This document shows positions 17,658 to 26,672 of a stretch of DNA of 64,000 nt, one piece after another (within the stretch, counting starts at the first letter, position 1; each line of letters starts with the position of its first letter). The notes beneath the pieces were generated by a model. The model was not told the DNA's origin and did not search any database. It saw only the letters and a list, made by a program, of their open reading frames with translations. Source of the stretch: Mesorhizobium sp. SOD10 (GTDB lineage Bacteria; Pseudomonadota; Alphaproteobacteria; Rhizobiales; Rhizobiaceae). Both the position numbers and the translations under genes were made by a program. The stretch covers positions 186,001 through 250,000 of the forward strand of contig CCNA01000006.1 of NCBI GenBank assembly GCA_000824805.1, written 5' to 3'.

Positions 17658-18124
17658 CTTTGGACGAATTCTTCCTGATCGGTCAGACCGTGACCCTCGG
17701 CTCGCACAAGTTCGAGGCCGACGAGATCAAGGCGTTCGCCAGGAAATATGATCCGCAGATCTTCCATGTCGACGAAGAGGCGGCGAAGAAGAGCGTGCTC
17801 GGCGGGCTCTGCGCCTCGGGCTGGCACACCGCCGCCACCTGGATGAAATACAATCTCGAAAAGCGCATGGAGACCGAGGGCGTGCGTTGGACCGGCCCCG
17901 GCCCGCAGCCGGAATTCGGCCCCTCGCCGGGCTTCCGCAATTTGAAATGGCTGAAGCCGGTCTATGCCGGCGAGACGGTGACCTTCACGCGCACAGCGCT
18001 GGCGCACCGCCCGCTCGCCGGGCGCCCGGGCTGGAACTTGCTCACGCTGCGATCGGAAGGCTTTGATTCGACCGGCGACAAGGTGATCGAGTTCGACAGC
18101 GCGGTGCTGGTGAAGGTGGAGTAG
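17654..18124 (+). CDS. MaoC-like (R)-hydratase, second of a pair
   Basis: A 156-residue hot-dog protein paralogous to the previous gene: YDPQIFHVDEEAAKKSVLGG and LCASGWHTAATWMKYN align with FDAQPMHLDEEAGK and LSASGWHTC upstream. The Asp and His of the active site are kept. It carries an extra Pro/Gly-rich loop (WTGPGPQPEFGPSPGF). The start overlaps the preceding stop by 4 bp (ATGA). Two-gene MaoC sets often make an obligate heteromer in which one site is used; here both sites look intact. The gene converges on apt. Confidence 0.87.
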   Translation: MTLDEFFLIGQTVTLGSHKFEADEIKAFARKYDPQIFHVDEEAAKKSVLGGLCASGWHTAATWMKYNLEKRMETEGVRWTGPGPQPEFGPSPGFRNLKWLKPVYAGETVTFTRTALAHRPLAGRPGWNLLTLRSEGFDSTGDKVIEFDSAVLVKVE

Positions 18125-18170
18125 GGCCACCTCCCCCTTCCCCCCTTCTTGTGGGAGAAGGAAGAGGCGC

Positions 18171-18716
18171 TCAATGCCCCTCGAACCCAATCAGCGTCCT
18201 GACCGGCACGCCGAGCGCTTCCAGCTTCTGACGGCCGCCGAGGTCCGGCAGGTCGATGACGAAGCAGGCGGCGACGATGTCGGCGCCGATCTGCCTGAGC
18301 AACTTCACCGCCGCTTCCGCCGTGCCGCCCGTGGCGATCAGGTCGTCGACTAGGATCACCTTCTCGCCCGGCGAGACGCCGTCCTTATGCATCTCCATCT
18401 CGTCCAGCCCGTATTCGAGGCTGTAGGCTACGCGCACCGTCTCGTAAGGCAGCTTGCCCTTCTTGCGGATCGGCACGAAGCCGGCCGAAAGCTGGTGCGC
18501 CACGGCGCCGCCGAGGATGAAGCCACGCGCCTCGATGCCGGCGATCTTGTCGATCTTCAGCCCGGCATAGGGATGCACCAGCTCGTCTATGGCGCGGCGG
18601 AAGGCGCGCGCGTCGCCGAGCAGCGTGGTGATGTCGCGAAACAGGATACCGGGCTTCGGATAGTCCGGAATGGTGCGGATGGCCGCAAGCAGCGTGTCTT
18701 CGAGGGAGGGTTTCAT
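18171..18716 (-). CDS. apt: Adenine phosphoribosyltransferase
   Basis: Purine salvage: adenine plus PRPP gives AMP. A 181-residue protein of normal length. Motifs: [15 protein letters not shown] near the N-terminus, [25 protein letters not shown] (the flexible loop) and the PRPP-binding [18 protein letters not shown]. The start [20 protein letters not shown] is typical. It lies downstream of petABC on the same strand, but a strong terminator at 18761-18789 separates them, so it likely has its own promoter. Confidence 0.96.
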   Translation of the reverse strand: MKPSLEDTLLAAIRTIPDYPKPGILFRDITTLLGDARAFRRAIDELVHPYAGLKIDKIAGIEARGFILGGAVAHQLSAGFVPIRKKGKLPYETVRVAYSLEYGLDEMEMHKDGVSPGEKVILVDDLIATGGTAEAAVKLLRQIGADIVAACFVIDLPDLGGRQKLEALGVPVRTLIGFEGH

Positions 18717-18760
18717 AAGCGGTTGATCCGTTGCCGCACAGTTTTGCCGGCAAGCGGCCG

Positions 18761-18789
18761 AAAAGAAAAGGGCACCTTTCGGCGCCCTT
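18761..18789 (-). terminator. Rho-independent terminator of petABC
   Basis: Read on the minus strand: a stem AAGGGCGCC / GGTGCCCTT closed by a GAAA tetraloop, followed by TTCTTTT. It lies 25 bp after the cytochrome c1 stop. Confidence 0.85.
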
Positions 18790-18813
18790 GCATTTTTCTG
18801 GAAGCCGGCCCGC

Positions 18814-19671
18814 TCAGTGCGCGACGTCGGCCCACACCCTCCGCTTGGTCATGTAAACCAGAGCGCCGAAGAGCAGCAGGAAGACCATGACGCGGAAACC
18901 GGTCTTCTTGCGGTCCTCCAAATGCGGCTCGGCGACGAACATCAGGAAGGCCGAGACGTCGCGGGCATACTGGTCGACGGTCTGCGGCGAGCCGTCGTCA
19001 TAGGTCACCTGGCCGTCCGAAAGCGGCTTCGGCATCTTCAGTGACACGCCGGACAGGAAGTACGGATTGTAGTGCGTACCTTCCGGGATCACCATGCCGG
19101 CCGGCGGCGTCTGATCGTAGCCGGTGAGCAGCGAGTGGATGTAATCCGGGCCGCCCTGTGCATACTGGGTGAAGATATCGAAAATGAAGCGCGGGAAACC
19201 GCGCTCGACGCCGCGTGCCTTGGCGAGCAGCGACATGTCCGGCGGGGCGGCGCCGCCATTGGCGGCCGCGGCCGCCTGCTCGTTCGGGAACGGCGCCGGG
19301 AAGTGATCCGATGGCTTGCCGGGGCGGTCGAACATGTCGCCGGCATCGTTCGGGCCGTCATGGATGGTGTATTCGGCGGCCAGTGTCTTGATCTGCGCGT
19401 CCGAGTAGCCGAGCCCTTCCAGGGTGCGGAACGCCACCAGGTTCATCGAATGGCAGGCCGAGCAGACTTCCTTGTAGACCTTGAGGCCGCGCTGCAGTTG
19501 CGCCTTGTCATAGGTGCCGAACGGCCCGGCGAAGCTCCAGCTCATTTCCTTCGGTTCGTTGATCGGGAAATGCGTCGGGGCCGCCGCGTTGTGTTCCTCT
19601 TCGGCGGCGATGGCAGCGGTGCCCGCGACCACCAGGCCAAGCAGCGCCAGCGAGGTGAGAATCTTCTTCAT
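18814..19671 (-). CDS. petC: Cytochrome c1 of the bc1 complex
   Basis: A 285-residue haem subunit of ubiquinol-cytochrome c reductase. A cleavable signal peptide ([23 protein letters not shown]) sends the haem domain to the periplasm; the haem-binding motif is CSACH (about residues 71-75, in [18 protein letters not shown]). A C-terminal membrane anchor ([14 protein letters not shown]) is followed by a short basic tail. It hands electrons from the Rieske centre to a soluble or membrane cytochrome c. Here c1 is separate from cytochrome b, unlike the petB-petC fusion (fbcH) of Bradyrhizobium. Last gene of petABC, 19 bp after petB. Confidence 0.97.
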   Translation of the reverse strand: MKKILTSLALLGLVVAGTAAIAAEEEHNAAAPTHFPINEPKEMSWSFAGPFGTYDKAQLQRGLKVYKEVCSACHSMNLVAFRTLEGLGYSDAQIKTLAAEYTIHDGPNDAGDMFDRPGKPSDHFPAPFPNEQAAAAANGGAAPPDMSLLAKARGVERGFPRFIFDIFTQYAQGGPDYIHSLLTGYDQTPPAGMVIPEGTHYNPYFLSGVSLKMPKPLSDGQVTYDDGSPQTVDQYARDVSAFLMFVAEPHLEDRKKTGFRVMVFLLLFGALVYMTKRRVWADVAH

Positions 19672-19690
19672 GCCAAATCCCCTCAGATTC

Positions 19691-20995
19691 TCAGCCCTTG
19701 GTTTCCGGCGCGGTAACCGCGCCTGCCGGATGTCCGCCGGCGCCCTTGTTCTTCTTTTCCAGCACCGCTTCGGTGATCGAATTGGGCAGGCGCCGCGGCG
19801 TCTCGATCAGGCCGAGCACCGGCATGATGACCAGGAAGAAGGCGAAATAGAACAAAGTCGCCATCTGTGCCATGAACACGTAAGAGCCTTCCGCCGGCTG
19901 CGAGCCCAGCCACCCGAGCAGGATGGCGTCGGCGACGAACAGCCAGAAGAACAGCTTGTACCATGGCCGGTAGACCGCCGAGCGCACCTTGGAGGTGTCC
20001 AGCCACGGCACCAGGAACAGCATGGCGATGGCGCCGAACATGCACAGCACGCCGCCGAGCTTGGAGTTGATCGGGCCGATATTGAAGGTGATGGCGCGCA
20101 GGATCGCGTAGAACGGCAGGAAGTACCATTCCGGAACGATATGGGCCGGCGTCTTCAGCGGGTTGGCGACCGTGTAGTTGTCCGGGTGGCCGAGATAGTT
20201 CGGCAGGTAGAAGACGAAATAGGCAAAGAAGAACAGGAACACGATCATGCCGAACGCGTCCTTGATGGTGGCGTAGGGCGTAAAGGCGACCGTGTCCGTC
20301 TTCGACTTGACCTCGATGCCAGTCGGATTCGACTGGCCAACGACATGCAGCGCCCAGATGTGCAGCACCACGACGCCGGCGATCATGAACGGCAACAGGT
20401 AGTGGAGGGCGAAGAAGCGGTTCAGCGTCGGATTGTCCACGGCGAAGCCGCCCAGCAGCAATTCCTGGATCCAGTTGCCGACCAGAGGGATGGCGCTGAA
20501 GAAGCCGGTGATGACGGTCGCGCCCCAGAAGCTCATCTGGCCCCAGGGCAGCACATAGCCCATGAAGCCGGTGGCCATCATCAAAAGGTAGATGATGCAG
20601 CCCAGAATCCACAGCAGCTCGCGCGGCGCCTTGTAGGAGCCGTAGAACAGCCCGCGGAAGATGTGGATGTAGACGGCGACGAAGAAGAACGAGGCGCCGT
20701 TGGAATGGAGATAGCGCAGCAGCCATCCCGAATTCACGTCGCGCATGATCTTCTCGACCGAATCGAAGGCGAGATTGGTGTCGGACGTGTAATGCATGGC
20801 CAGCACGATGCCGGTCAGGATCTGCGAGGCGAGCATGATCGACAGGATGCCGCCGAACGTCCACATGTAGTTAAGGTTGCGCGGCACCGGATAGGCCACG
20901 AAGCTGTCATAGATCAGCCGCGGCAGCGGCATGCGCGCATCGAACCAGCGCTCGATACCGGTCTTGGGCGTATAGGTCGAGTGTCCCTCGCTCAT
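19691..20995 (-). CDS. petB: Cytochrome b of the bc1 complex
   Basis: A 434-residue inner-membrane subunit with eight helices and two haems. The haem-ligand helices show [20 protein letters not shown] and [18 protein letters not shown]; the quinol-oxidising site has [15 protein letters not shown]. The quinol site thus keeps the PEWY motif, where mutations give inhibitor resistance. It oxidises ubiquinol and drives the Q cycle. There is a C-terminal extension with an acidic/Lys tail ([15 protein letters not shown]), usual for alphaproteobacteria. Petit gaps of 16 bp to petA and 19 bp to petC support one transcript. Confidence 0.98.
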   Translation of the reverse strand: MSEGHSTYTPKTGIERWFDARMPLPRLIYDSFVAYPVPRNLNYMWTFGGILSIMLASQILTGIVLAMHYTSDTNLAFDSVEKIMRDVNSGWLLRYLHSNGASFFFVAVYIHIFRGLFYGSYKAPRELLWILGCIIYLLMMATGFMGYVLPWGQMSFWGATVITGFFSAIPLVGNWIQELLLGGFAVDNPTLNRFFALHYLLPFMIAGVVVLHIWALHVVGQSNPTGIEVKSKTDTVAFTPYATIKDAFGMIVFLFFFAYFVFYLPNYLGHPDNYTVANPLKTPAHIVPEWYFLPFYAILRAITFNIGPINSKLGGVLCMFGAIAMLFLVPWLDTSKVRSAVYRPWYKLFFWLFVADAILLGWLGSQPAEGSYVFMAQMATLFYFAFFLVIMPVLGLIETPRRLPNSITEAVLEKKNKGAGGHPAGAVTAPETKG

Positions 20996-21011
20996 CGAAA
21001 TGTCCCCTGCC

Positions 21012-21572
21012 TCAACCGATAAGGATCTTGGTATCGGAAATGAACTTGAATACCGGGATCGCCATGTTCTCCGGCGCCGGACCTTTACGGATGCGGCCGG
21101 CGGTGTCGTATTGCGAACCGTGGCATGGGCAGAACCAGCCGCCGAAATCGCCTTCCTGACCGAGCGGGATGCAGCCGAGATGGGTGCAGACCTGGACCAT
21201 CACCATCCAGGCTTCCTTGCCGGGCGTGGTGCGGTTAGCGTCGGTCGCCGGCGCGTCGGCCGGCAGGTTGGCGTTGCGCGCAATCGGGTCCTTGAGATCG
21301 GCGAGGTTGACGGCTTCGCCGTCCTTCATTTCCTTTTCGGTGCGGTTGCGCACCACCACCGGCTTGCCGCGCCATTTGACGACCAGCGAGCTGCCGGGCT
21401 GCAGCGACGAGACATCGACCTCGACCGAAGCCAGCGCCAGCGTCGAGGCGTCGGGGCGCATCTGGTCGATGAACGGCCACGCGACGGCTCCAGCGCCGAC
21501 AACGGCGGCCATGCCGGTGGCTACGTAGAGAAAATCGCGACGGTTGGGATCGTGGATGTCGGTTGCGCTCAC
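21012..21572 (-). CDS. petA: Rieske iron-sulfur protein of the bc1 complex
   Basis: A 186-residue subunit carrying the [2Fe-2S] cluster. The two cluster boxes are CTHLGC and CPCHGS (each giving one Cys and one His ligand plus the disulfide Cys). The N-terminus has a Tat-type anchor: [10 protein letters not shown] followed by a hydrophobic helix. I place the start at GTG 21572 ([15 protein letters not shown]) because the protein family begins there and AAAGGA precedes it by about 10 bp; the longer frame adds 84 unrelated residues. First gene of petABC. Confidence 0.96.
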   Translation of the reverse strand: MSATDIHDPNRRDFLYVATGMAAVVGAGAVAWPFIDQMRPDASTLALASVEVDVSSLQPGSSLVVKWRGKPVVVRNRTEKEMKDGEAVNLADLKDPIARNANLPADAPATDANRTTPGKEAWMVMVQVCTHLGCIPLGQEGDFGGWFCPCHGSQYDTAGRIRKGPAPENMAIPVFKFISDTKILIG

Positions 21573-21945
21573 GGGTGCCTGATCCTTTCGCCTCTTCCTA
21601 ACCGGAGGCCGAGCCTTGTCCCCGCTCAATCGCACCTGCCCGACAGCGCATGGCGAACAGGCTAGCGAATTCCTCCGGCATTTGGAGGTTCGGTTTATGC
21701 GTGAAGCCCGTTTTTGTCCAGCGGGGTGAGGGCACAAGGGCAGATTGTCGCGGGCACGTGCCGCGGCCTGCGCCACGGCGTGATCATCGGGCCGCCGAAC
21801 AGCGCCAAACAGCACTGAATTCAATGATAAAATCGAGGCTCCGCTTGCCTCGACAGCGGCCGCTGGCCCGGTCTATTGTCGGGCCATCGCGCATGTCATC
21901 GACCGCGACAGATGGGCGGCGGCACCCGACCGCTGGCAGGGCGAG

Positions 21946-22230
21946 TTGCAATGCGGGCCGTTCGGCTCCAACTCCTGCCTTATCTTCAATTATCAGCCCG
22001 AGGTCGGCGGTGGTCCGCGCCTGCACAAGCATCCTTATGCGGAGATCTTCATCATCCGTTCCGGCACCGGCCTGTTCACGGTCGGCGAGCAGCAGATAAC
22101 GGCGACCGCGGGCCAGATTCTGATCGTGCCGCCGGACACGCCGCACAAATTCACCAATTTCGGCCCGGGTCCGCTCGAGACCACCGACATCCACGAGAAC
22201 GGCAGCTTCCTCACCGAATGGCTGGAGTGA
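21946..22230 (+). CDS. Small cupin-domain protein
   Basis: A single cupin barrel: motif 1 GPRLHKHPYAEIFIIRSGTG (metal-binding His, His, Glu) and motif 2 VPPDTPHKFTNFGPG (His). The reading frame stays meaningful upstream of the TTG at 21946: AHVIDRDRWAAAPDRWQGE is encoded from about 21889, with good family character. No ATG, GTG or TTG exists there; an ATC at 21886 occupies the expected start position. The gene may use ATC, may have lost its ATG, or may hold a sequencing error. The function is unknown; small cupins bind metals or small ligands. Confidence 0.75.
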   Translation: MQCGPFGSNSCLIFNYQPEVGGGPRLHKHPYAEIFIIRSGTGLFTVGEQQITATAGQILIVPPDTPHKFTNFGPGPLETTDIHENGSFLTEWLE

Positions 22231-22279
22231 TCCCGGCTGCGCGAGAGGCAGGCCCTGTTTCCCTTCACCGATCCCCGCC

Positions 22280-22349
22280 TAGTTCTATCGTCCTTGTTTC
22301 TTCGCAATTCCGAACGGGGACTGTGCACACATTTTCTGGAATTGCTTTA
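22280..22349. repeat. Dispersed palindrome, GCAATTCCAGGAAA family, copy 2 (reverse)
   Basis: Read on the minus strand it begins GCAATTCCAGAAAATGTGTG and ends with GGAATTGCGAAGAAACAAGG, matching the copy at 34829-34900. It lies between the convergent cupin and DUF6665 genes. Confidence 0.75.
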
Positions 22350-22658
22350 GCTTGCGCCCAGCCTGACCAGCACGGCCCGCGGGATGTTGTATTCGCGGAT
22401 TACGGCATCGTGCTTGCGCAGCCCGCAGAGCTCGCGCTGGATGAAGTAGGCGTGGACGGCGGCGGCCGCTTCCTTGAGCAGCCGATTGCGATGCTCGCCC
22501 TCACCATGGTCGCGCAGCTTCGCCAGGGTTTCCTCCACGCGCTCGCCGGCGCGGCCGAGCGCCGCGGCCTTCTCGGCGAGGATTTCGTGGCCGAGCAGGT
22601 CGAGCGCGCTTTCCTGCGCGCCGGACCGTCCGAAATTACTGGGCATTCTGACCGACAT
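22347..22658 (-). CDS. DUF6665 family protein
   Basis: A 103-residue soluble, mainly helical protein of unknown function: MSVRMPSNFGRSGAQESALD, then LGHEILAEKAAALGRAGERV, ALKEAAAAVHAYFIQRELCG-like sequence and a C-terminal HDAVIREYNIPRAVLVRLG. The pattern matches DUF6665, a family I know mainly from Hyphomicrobiales. The frame continues far upstream over the ABC gene, but ATG 22658 lies 10 bp after the ABC exporter stop and gives the family start. It is probably the last cistron of the three-exporter operon, which makes it a candidate partner of those transporters. Confidence 0.78.
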   Translation of the reverse strand: MSVRMPSNFGRSGAQESALDLLGHEILAEKAAALGRAGERVEETLAKLRDHGEGEHRNRLLKEAAAAVHAYFIQRELCGLRKHDAVIREYNIPRAVLVRLGAS

Positions 22659-22668
22659 ATCTCTCGTT

Positions 22669-24552
22669 CTACTCCGCCGGGCGCGTCTCTTCCAGCACGC
22701 TTTCCTCGTTGAACAGGAAGCCGCCGGACTGCCGTTTCCAGAGCCGCGCGTAGAGGCCGTCGAGCGCCACCAGTTCGTCATGCGTGCCCTGTTCGACGAT
22801 GCGGCCGCCGTCGAGCACCACCAGCCGGTCAAGTGCTGCGATCGTCGAGAGCCGGTGCGCGATGGCGATCACGGTCTTGTTCTCCATCAGCCTGGTCAGG
22901 TTCTCCTGGATCGCCGCCTCGATATCCGAATCGAGCGCCGAGGTCGCTTCATCGAGGATGAGGATAGGCGCATCCTTGAGGAAGACGCGCGCGATCGCCA
23001 CGCGCTGCCGCTGCCCGCCGGAGAGTTTGACGCCGCGCTCTCCGACATAAGCCTCGTAGCCGACGCGACCTCTGGTGTCGCGCAGCCCCAGGATGAAGTC
23101 ATGCGCCTCGGCTCTTCGGGCTGCGGCGATCACCTGCGCATCGGTGGCGTCCGGCATGCCGAGCTTGATGTTGTCGCGAAGCGAGCGGTGGAACAGCGCG
23201 GTCTCCTGGCTGACCACCCCGATATTGCCGCGCAGCGAGTTCTGCGTGACCCCGGCGATGTCCTGGCCGTCGATCAGGATCTGCCCGCCTTCGAGGTCGT
23301 AGAGGCGCAGGATCAGATTGGCCAAAGTCGTCTTGCCGGCGCCTGACGGGCCTACCAGGCCGACCTTCTCGCCCGGGCGCACGACGAGGTCTATGCCGTC
23401 CAAGACCCCTCCCCCCTTGCCGTAATGAAAGGTGACGTTGCTGACGTCGATGCGACCGCCGGTGACGACCAGTTCCTTGGCGTCCGGCGTGTCGGTCAGG
23501 CCGAGCGGCTGCGAGATCAGCGCCTTGGAATTCTCCAGCACGCCGAGATTTCTCAATATGCCGTTGAGCTGCATCATCAGGCGGCCGAGCAGCATGTTGA
23601 GCCGCAGCACCAGCGACAGGGTGAAGGCGACGGCGCCGACCGTGATCGAGCCTTCGACCCAAAGATAGATGGCAAAGGCGGCGATCGCGGTGATCATGAC
23701 GCCGGAGAGCATGGTCAGCGCCATGCGCACGCCGGTCAGCCGGCGCGTGAAGGGCCGCAGCGCGTCGAGATAGATGTCGAAGCCGCTGCGGATATAGCGG
23801 TCGTCGCCATCGGCCGAGAACAACTTCAGCGTCTGCACGTTGGAATAGGAATCGACGATGCGGCCGGTGATCATCGAGCCCGCCTCGGCGGTCGCTTCGG
23901 CATGCTTGCGGATCGCCGGCAGATAGAGTTTCGCCAGCCAGCCGAAGGCGGCGATCCAGACCACCACCATGACCGCCAGCCGCCAATCCAGCCCGGCTAC
24001 CAGCGCCAGCGTGGTGACCGTATAGACGATCATGAACCAGACCACCTCGATGAAGCTCTCCATCAGGTCGCCCGTCGCCTGCCCCGCCTGCCAGACTTTG
24101 GTGGCGATGCGGCCGGCGAAGTCGTTCTGGAAGAAAGCGTAGGACTGGCGCGAGACATGCCGGTGCGCCTGCCAGCGCACCAGATTGTAGAAGCCCGGCG
24201 TGATCGTCTGCTCGTCGACCAGCGCCGAAAGGCCGACCACGGCCGTGCGGATGACGAGTACCACCGCGCCCATGAACAAAAGCTCGGGACCGGCCGCGGT
24301 CCAAAGCGCGTGCCAGCTGCGCTCACTCGGCAACTGGTCGAGGATATCGACCAGCCTTCCGACGAAATAGAACAGCCCCGCCTCCACCAGCGGGGCGATG
24401 CCGCCGATGATCAGCATGGCGAAGAAGGCGAGCTTTGCCTGCCCGACATAGTGCCACAGGAAGCCGCCGACGCTGGCGGGCGGCCGCAGATTCGCGGGCT
24501 CGCGGAACGGGTAGACCCAGCGCTCGAACCAGCGGTAGATGGCATGCATCAT
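22669..24552 (-). CDS. ABC exporter (fused permease-ATPase), third of three paralogues
   Basis: A 627-residue half-transporter: an N-terminal six-helix membrane domain (to about residue 330) and a C-terminal ATPase with Walker A VGPSGAGKTTLANLIL, signature KLSGGQRQRVAIARVF and Walker B ILILDEATSALD. It starts MMHAIYRWFERWVYPF, like its two neighbours upstream. MsbA/multidrug-type exporters move lipids, drugs or peptides outward; the substrate cannot be told. ATG 24552 overlaps the stop of the second exporter by 4 bp. The ATPase keeps all catalytic motifs, so heterodimers with the paralogues would have two active sites. Confidence 0.93.
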   Translation of the reverse strand: MMHAIYRWFERWVYPFREPANLRPPASVGGFLWHYVGQAKLAFFAMLIIGGIAPLVEAGLFYFVGRLVDILDQLPSERSWHALWTAAGPELLFMGAVVLVIRTAVVGLSALVDEQTITPGFYNLVRWQAHRHVSRQSYAFFQNDFAGRIATKVWQAGQATGDLMESFIEVVWFMIVYTVTTLALVAGLDWRLAVMVVVWIAAFGWLAKLYLPAIRKHAEATAEAGSMITGRIVDSYSNVQTLKLFSADGDDRYIRSGFDIYLDALRPFTRRLTGVRMALTMLSGVMITAIAAFAIYLWVEGSITVGAVAFTLSLVLRLNMLLGRLMMQLNGILRNLGVLENSKALISQPLGLTDTPDAKELVVTGGRIDVSNVTFHYGKGGGVLDGIDLVVRPGEKVGLVGPSGAGKTTLANLILRLYDLEGGQILIDGQDIAGVTQNSLRGNIGVVSQETALFHRSLRDNIKLGMPDATDAQVIAAARRAEAHDFILGLRDTRGRVGYEAYVGERGVKLSGGQRQRVAIARVFLKDAPILILDEATSALDSDIEAAIQENLTRLMENKTVIAIAHRLSTIAALDRLVVLDGGRIVEQGTHDELVALDGLYARLWKRQSGGFLFNEESVLEETRPAE

Positions 24553-26441
24553 TCGGCGGCTTCACCTTTCGTCGCCGGATCGTCGGCCGCCTGCTTTTCC
24601 TCGAGCAGGAAGCCGCCCGACTGGCGCCGCCAAAGCTGGGCGTAGAGGCCGCCCTTGGCGATCAAGGCCTCATGCGAGCCTTCCTCGACGATGCGGCCCT
24701 TGTCCATGACCACGAGCCGATCCATCGCCGCGATGGTCGACAGGCGGTGGGCGATGGCGATGACGGTCTTCCCCTGCATGAGCTTGTAGAGGTTCTCCTG
24801 GATGGCCGCTTCCACTTCCGAATCGAGCGCGGACGTCGCCTCGTCGAGAATGAGGATCGGCGCGTCCTTCAGCATAACGCGGGCGATTGCGATGCGTTGC
24901 CGCTGGCCGCCGGATAGCTTCACGCCGCGTTCGCCGACAAGCGCATCATAGCCGCTTTGGCCATGCGGATCGGTCAGCCTCGCGATCACATCGTCGATCT
25001 GGGCGGCTTTGGCGGCGCTGAACATCGCCTCGTCGCTGGCCGACTGGCATCCATATTTGAGGTTCTCGCGAACGGATCGATGCAACAGCGAGGTGTCCTG
25101 ATTGACGAAGCCGATCGCCGCGCGGACGCTCTCCTGCGACACGTTGCGGATGTCCTGCCCGTCGATCAGCACCTTGCCGTCCTGCACATCGAACAGCCGC
25201 AGCACGAGATTGACCAGCGTCGACTTGCCGGCTCCTGAACGCCCGATCAGGCCGACCCGCTCGCCCGGCGCGATCTTCAGCGACAGATTGTCGATGACGC
25301 CGCCTTTGCCGTCCTTGCGCCAGTAGTTGAAGTTCACCCGGTCGAACTCGATGCCGCCGGCGGTCACCACGAGGGCCGGTGCGTCGGGCTGGTCCTTCAT
25401 GACGATCGGCCGGGCGATCGTCGTCATCGAGTTGCTGGCGACGCCGATCTGGCGGAAGACGTTGGCGCCGACATCGAGGATCCTGCCGGAGATGTTGGCG
25501 ATCTGCAGCGCGAACGGTATCGCCGTCGCCACGGCCGCCGTGGTCATGGCGCCGGCGTTCCAGCCGGCGAGCGCCAGCCAGCTCACGGCGATCAGCAACG
25601 CCGCGTTGAGGATGAACAGGGCAGACCACATCAGCGTGAAAACGCGCATCAGCCGGTAAAACGTGTCGGCGTGCTCGACCACCGCTTGCGAGACATATTT
25701 GTCTTCGTGCTCGCCGGTGGAGAATGTCTTCAGCGTCAAAATGTTGGTGTAGCTGTCGACCATTCGGCCACTCACCTGCGACCACCGCTCCGACAGTTGG
25801 GACGAGCGTTGCGTGATCCTGGGCATCGCGGACCAGAAGATCAGGCAATAGAACACAAGCCATACCGCCACCACAGCCAGCAACAGCGGGTCGAGTCGCG
25901 CCAGCACCACGATGGCGACAGCAACGAAGACCAGCGCATACCAGACGGCATCGACGGTGAGGTTGACGCTCATCTCCATCGAATCGCCGCTCTGCATGAC
26001 CTTGGTGCCGATGCGGCCGGCAAAGTCGTTCTGGAAGAACGACCAGTCCTGGCGCACGACATGCCAATGGCTCTGCCAGCGGATGAGGTCGATGAGGTTC
26101 GGCGCGATGGCGTGGTTGCGGATGAGCGCGTCGATAACCATCGACAGCGGACGCAGCAGCACGACGAAGGCCATCAGCACGAGCAGCGGCCCATGCGCGG
26201 CAAAGAAATCGCCCGGCTTGGTGCTGGAGAGCAGGCCTACGATCAGACCGACGAAAATCGGCAGCATCGCGTCCACGACAGCGGCGACGGCAACGATGAT
26301 GATGCGCAGCCAATAGGCGGCGCGAAACTGCCTTATGAAATACCAGTAGAACCGCCAAAGTCCCATTGGCGGCTGCCGGTCTTCGGCCAGCGCCACCGGC
26401 GAATAACGGCTTTCGAACCAGGTGAAGATGCGGTCGAACAT
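24549..26441 (-). CDS. ABC exporter (fused permease-ATPase), second of three paralogues
   Basis: A 630-residue half-transporter closely similar to its neighbours. Start MFDRIFTWFESRYSPVAL; six membrane segments; ATPase with Walker A IGRSGAGKSTLVNLVLRLF, signature KLSGGQRQRIAIARVM, Walker B ILILDEATSALDSEVEA and the switch His in AIAHRLSTIAAMDRL. The C-terminal ATPase half is nearly the same as in the 26.7-28.5 kb gene (long identical runs), while the membrane domains differ more. Tight coupling to the next gene (4-bp overlap); a 230-bp gap with a repeat element separates it from the first exporter. Confidence 0.93.
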   Translation of the reverse strand: MFDRIFTWFESRYSPVALAEDRQPPMGLWRFYWYFIRQFRAAYWLRIIIVAVAAVVDAMLPIFVGLIVGLLSSTKPGDFFAAHGPLLVLMAFVVLLRPLSMVIDALIRNHAIAPNLIDLIRWQSHWHVVRQDWSFFQNDFAGRIGTKVMQSGDSMEMSVNLTVDAVWYALVFVAVAIVVLARLDPLLLAVVAVWLVFYCLIFWSAMPRITQRSSQLSERWSQVSGRMVDSYTNILTLKTFSTGEHEDKYVSQAVVEHADTFYRLMRVFTLMWSALFILNAALLIAVSWLALAGWNAGAMTTAAVATAIPFALQIANISGRILDVGANVFRQIGVASNSMTTIARPIVMKDQPDAPALVVTAGGIEFDRVNFNYWRKDGKGGVIDNLSLKIAPGERVGLIGRSGAGKSTLVNLVLRLFDVQDGKVLIDGQDIRNVSQESVRAAIGFVNQDTSLLHRSVRENLKYGCQSASDEAMFSAAKAAQIDDVIARLTDPHGQSGYDALVGERGVKLSGGQRQRIAIARVMLKDAPILILDEATSALDSEVEAAIQENLYKLMQGKTVIAIAHRLSTIAAMDRLVVMDKGRIVEEGSHEALIAKGGLYAQLWRRQSGGFLLEEKQAADDPATKGEAAE

Positions 26442-26587
26442 TTTTCTCTCGCAGAGGCCGAAAACCTGCCGGTGCCCGATCTGGTCGCCGGCAGGCCTCT
26501 GACCAAGTCGTGGTTACGCCCGGGAACGATTCCCGGCAATCGCCGTAACCTTGATGCCGGAGCGGCTCGACGGCTCGCAGAACCATC

Positions 26588-26656
26588 GGACCGCTCCAAG
26601 TCTTTGTTTTTGCGCAACTCCGGACGAAAAACCGCTAGGCACTTTCCTGGAATCGC
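26588..26656. repeat. Dispersed palindrome, GCAATTCCAGGAAA family, copy 3 (reverse)
   Basis: On the minus strand: ATTCCAGGAAAGTGCCTAGC, then GTTTTTCGTCCGGAGTTGC and CAAAAACAAAGACTTGGAGC. It lies inside the 231-bp gap between the first and second ABC exporter genes, so it would be part of their shared mRNA if they are cotranscribed. No gene is in that gap. Confidence 0.75.
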
Positions 26657-26672
26657 TGCGATCGCGATCGCG

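Noticed and set aside
19514..21022. 502-codon plus-strand frame over petBC
   Set aside because: Shadow of cytochrome b and c1; no plausible start and mirror-frame composition.
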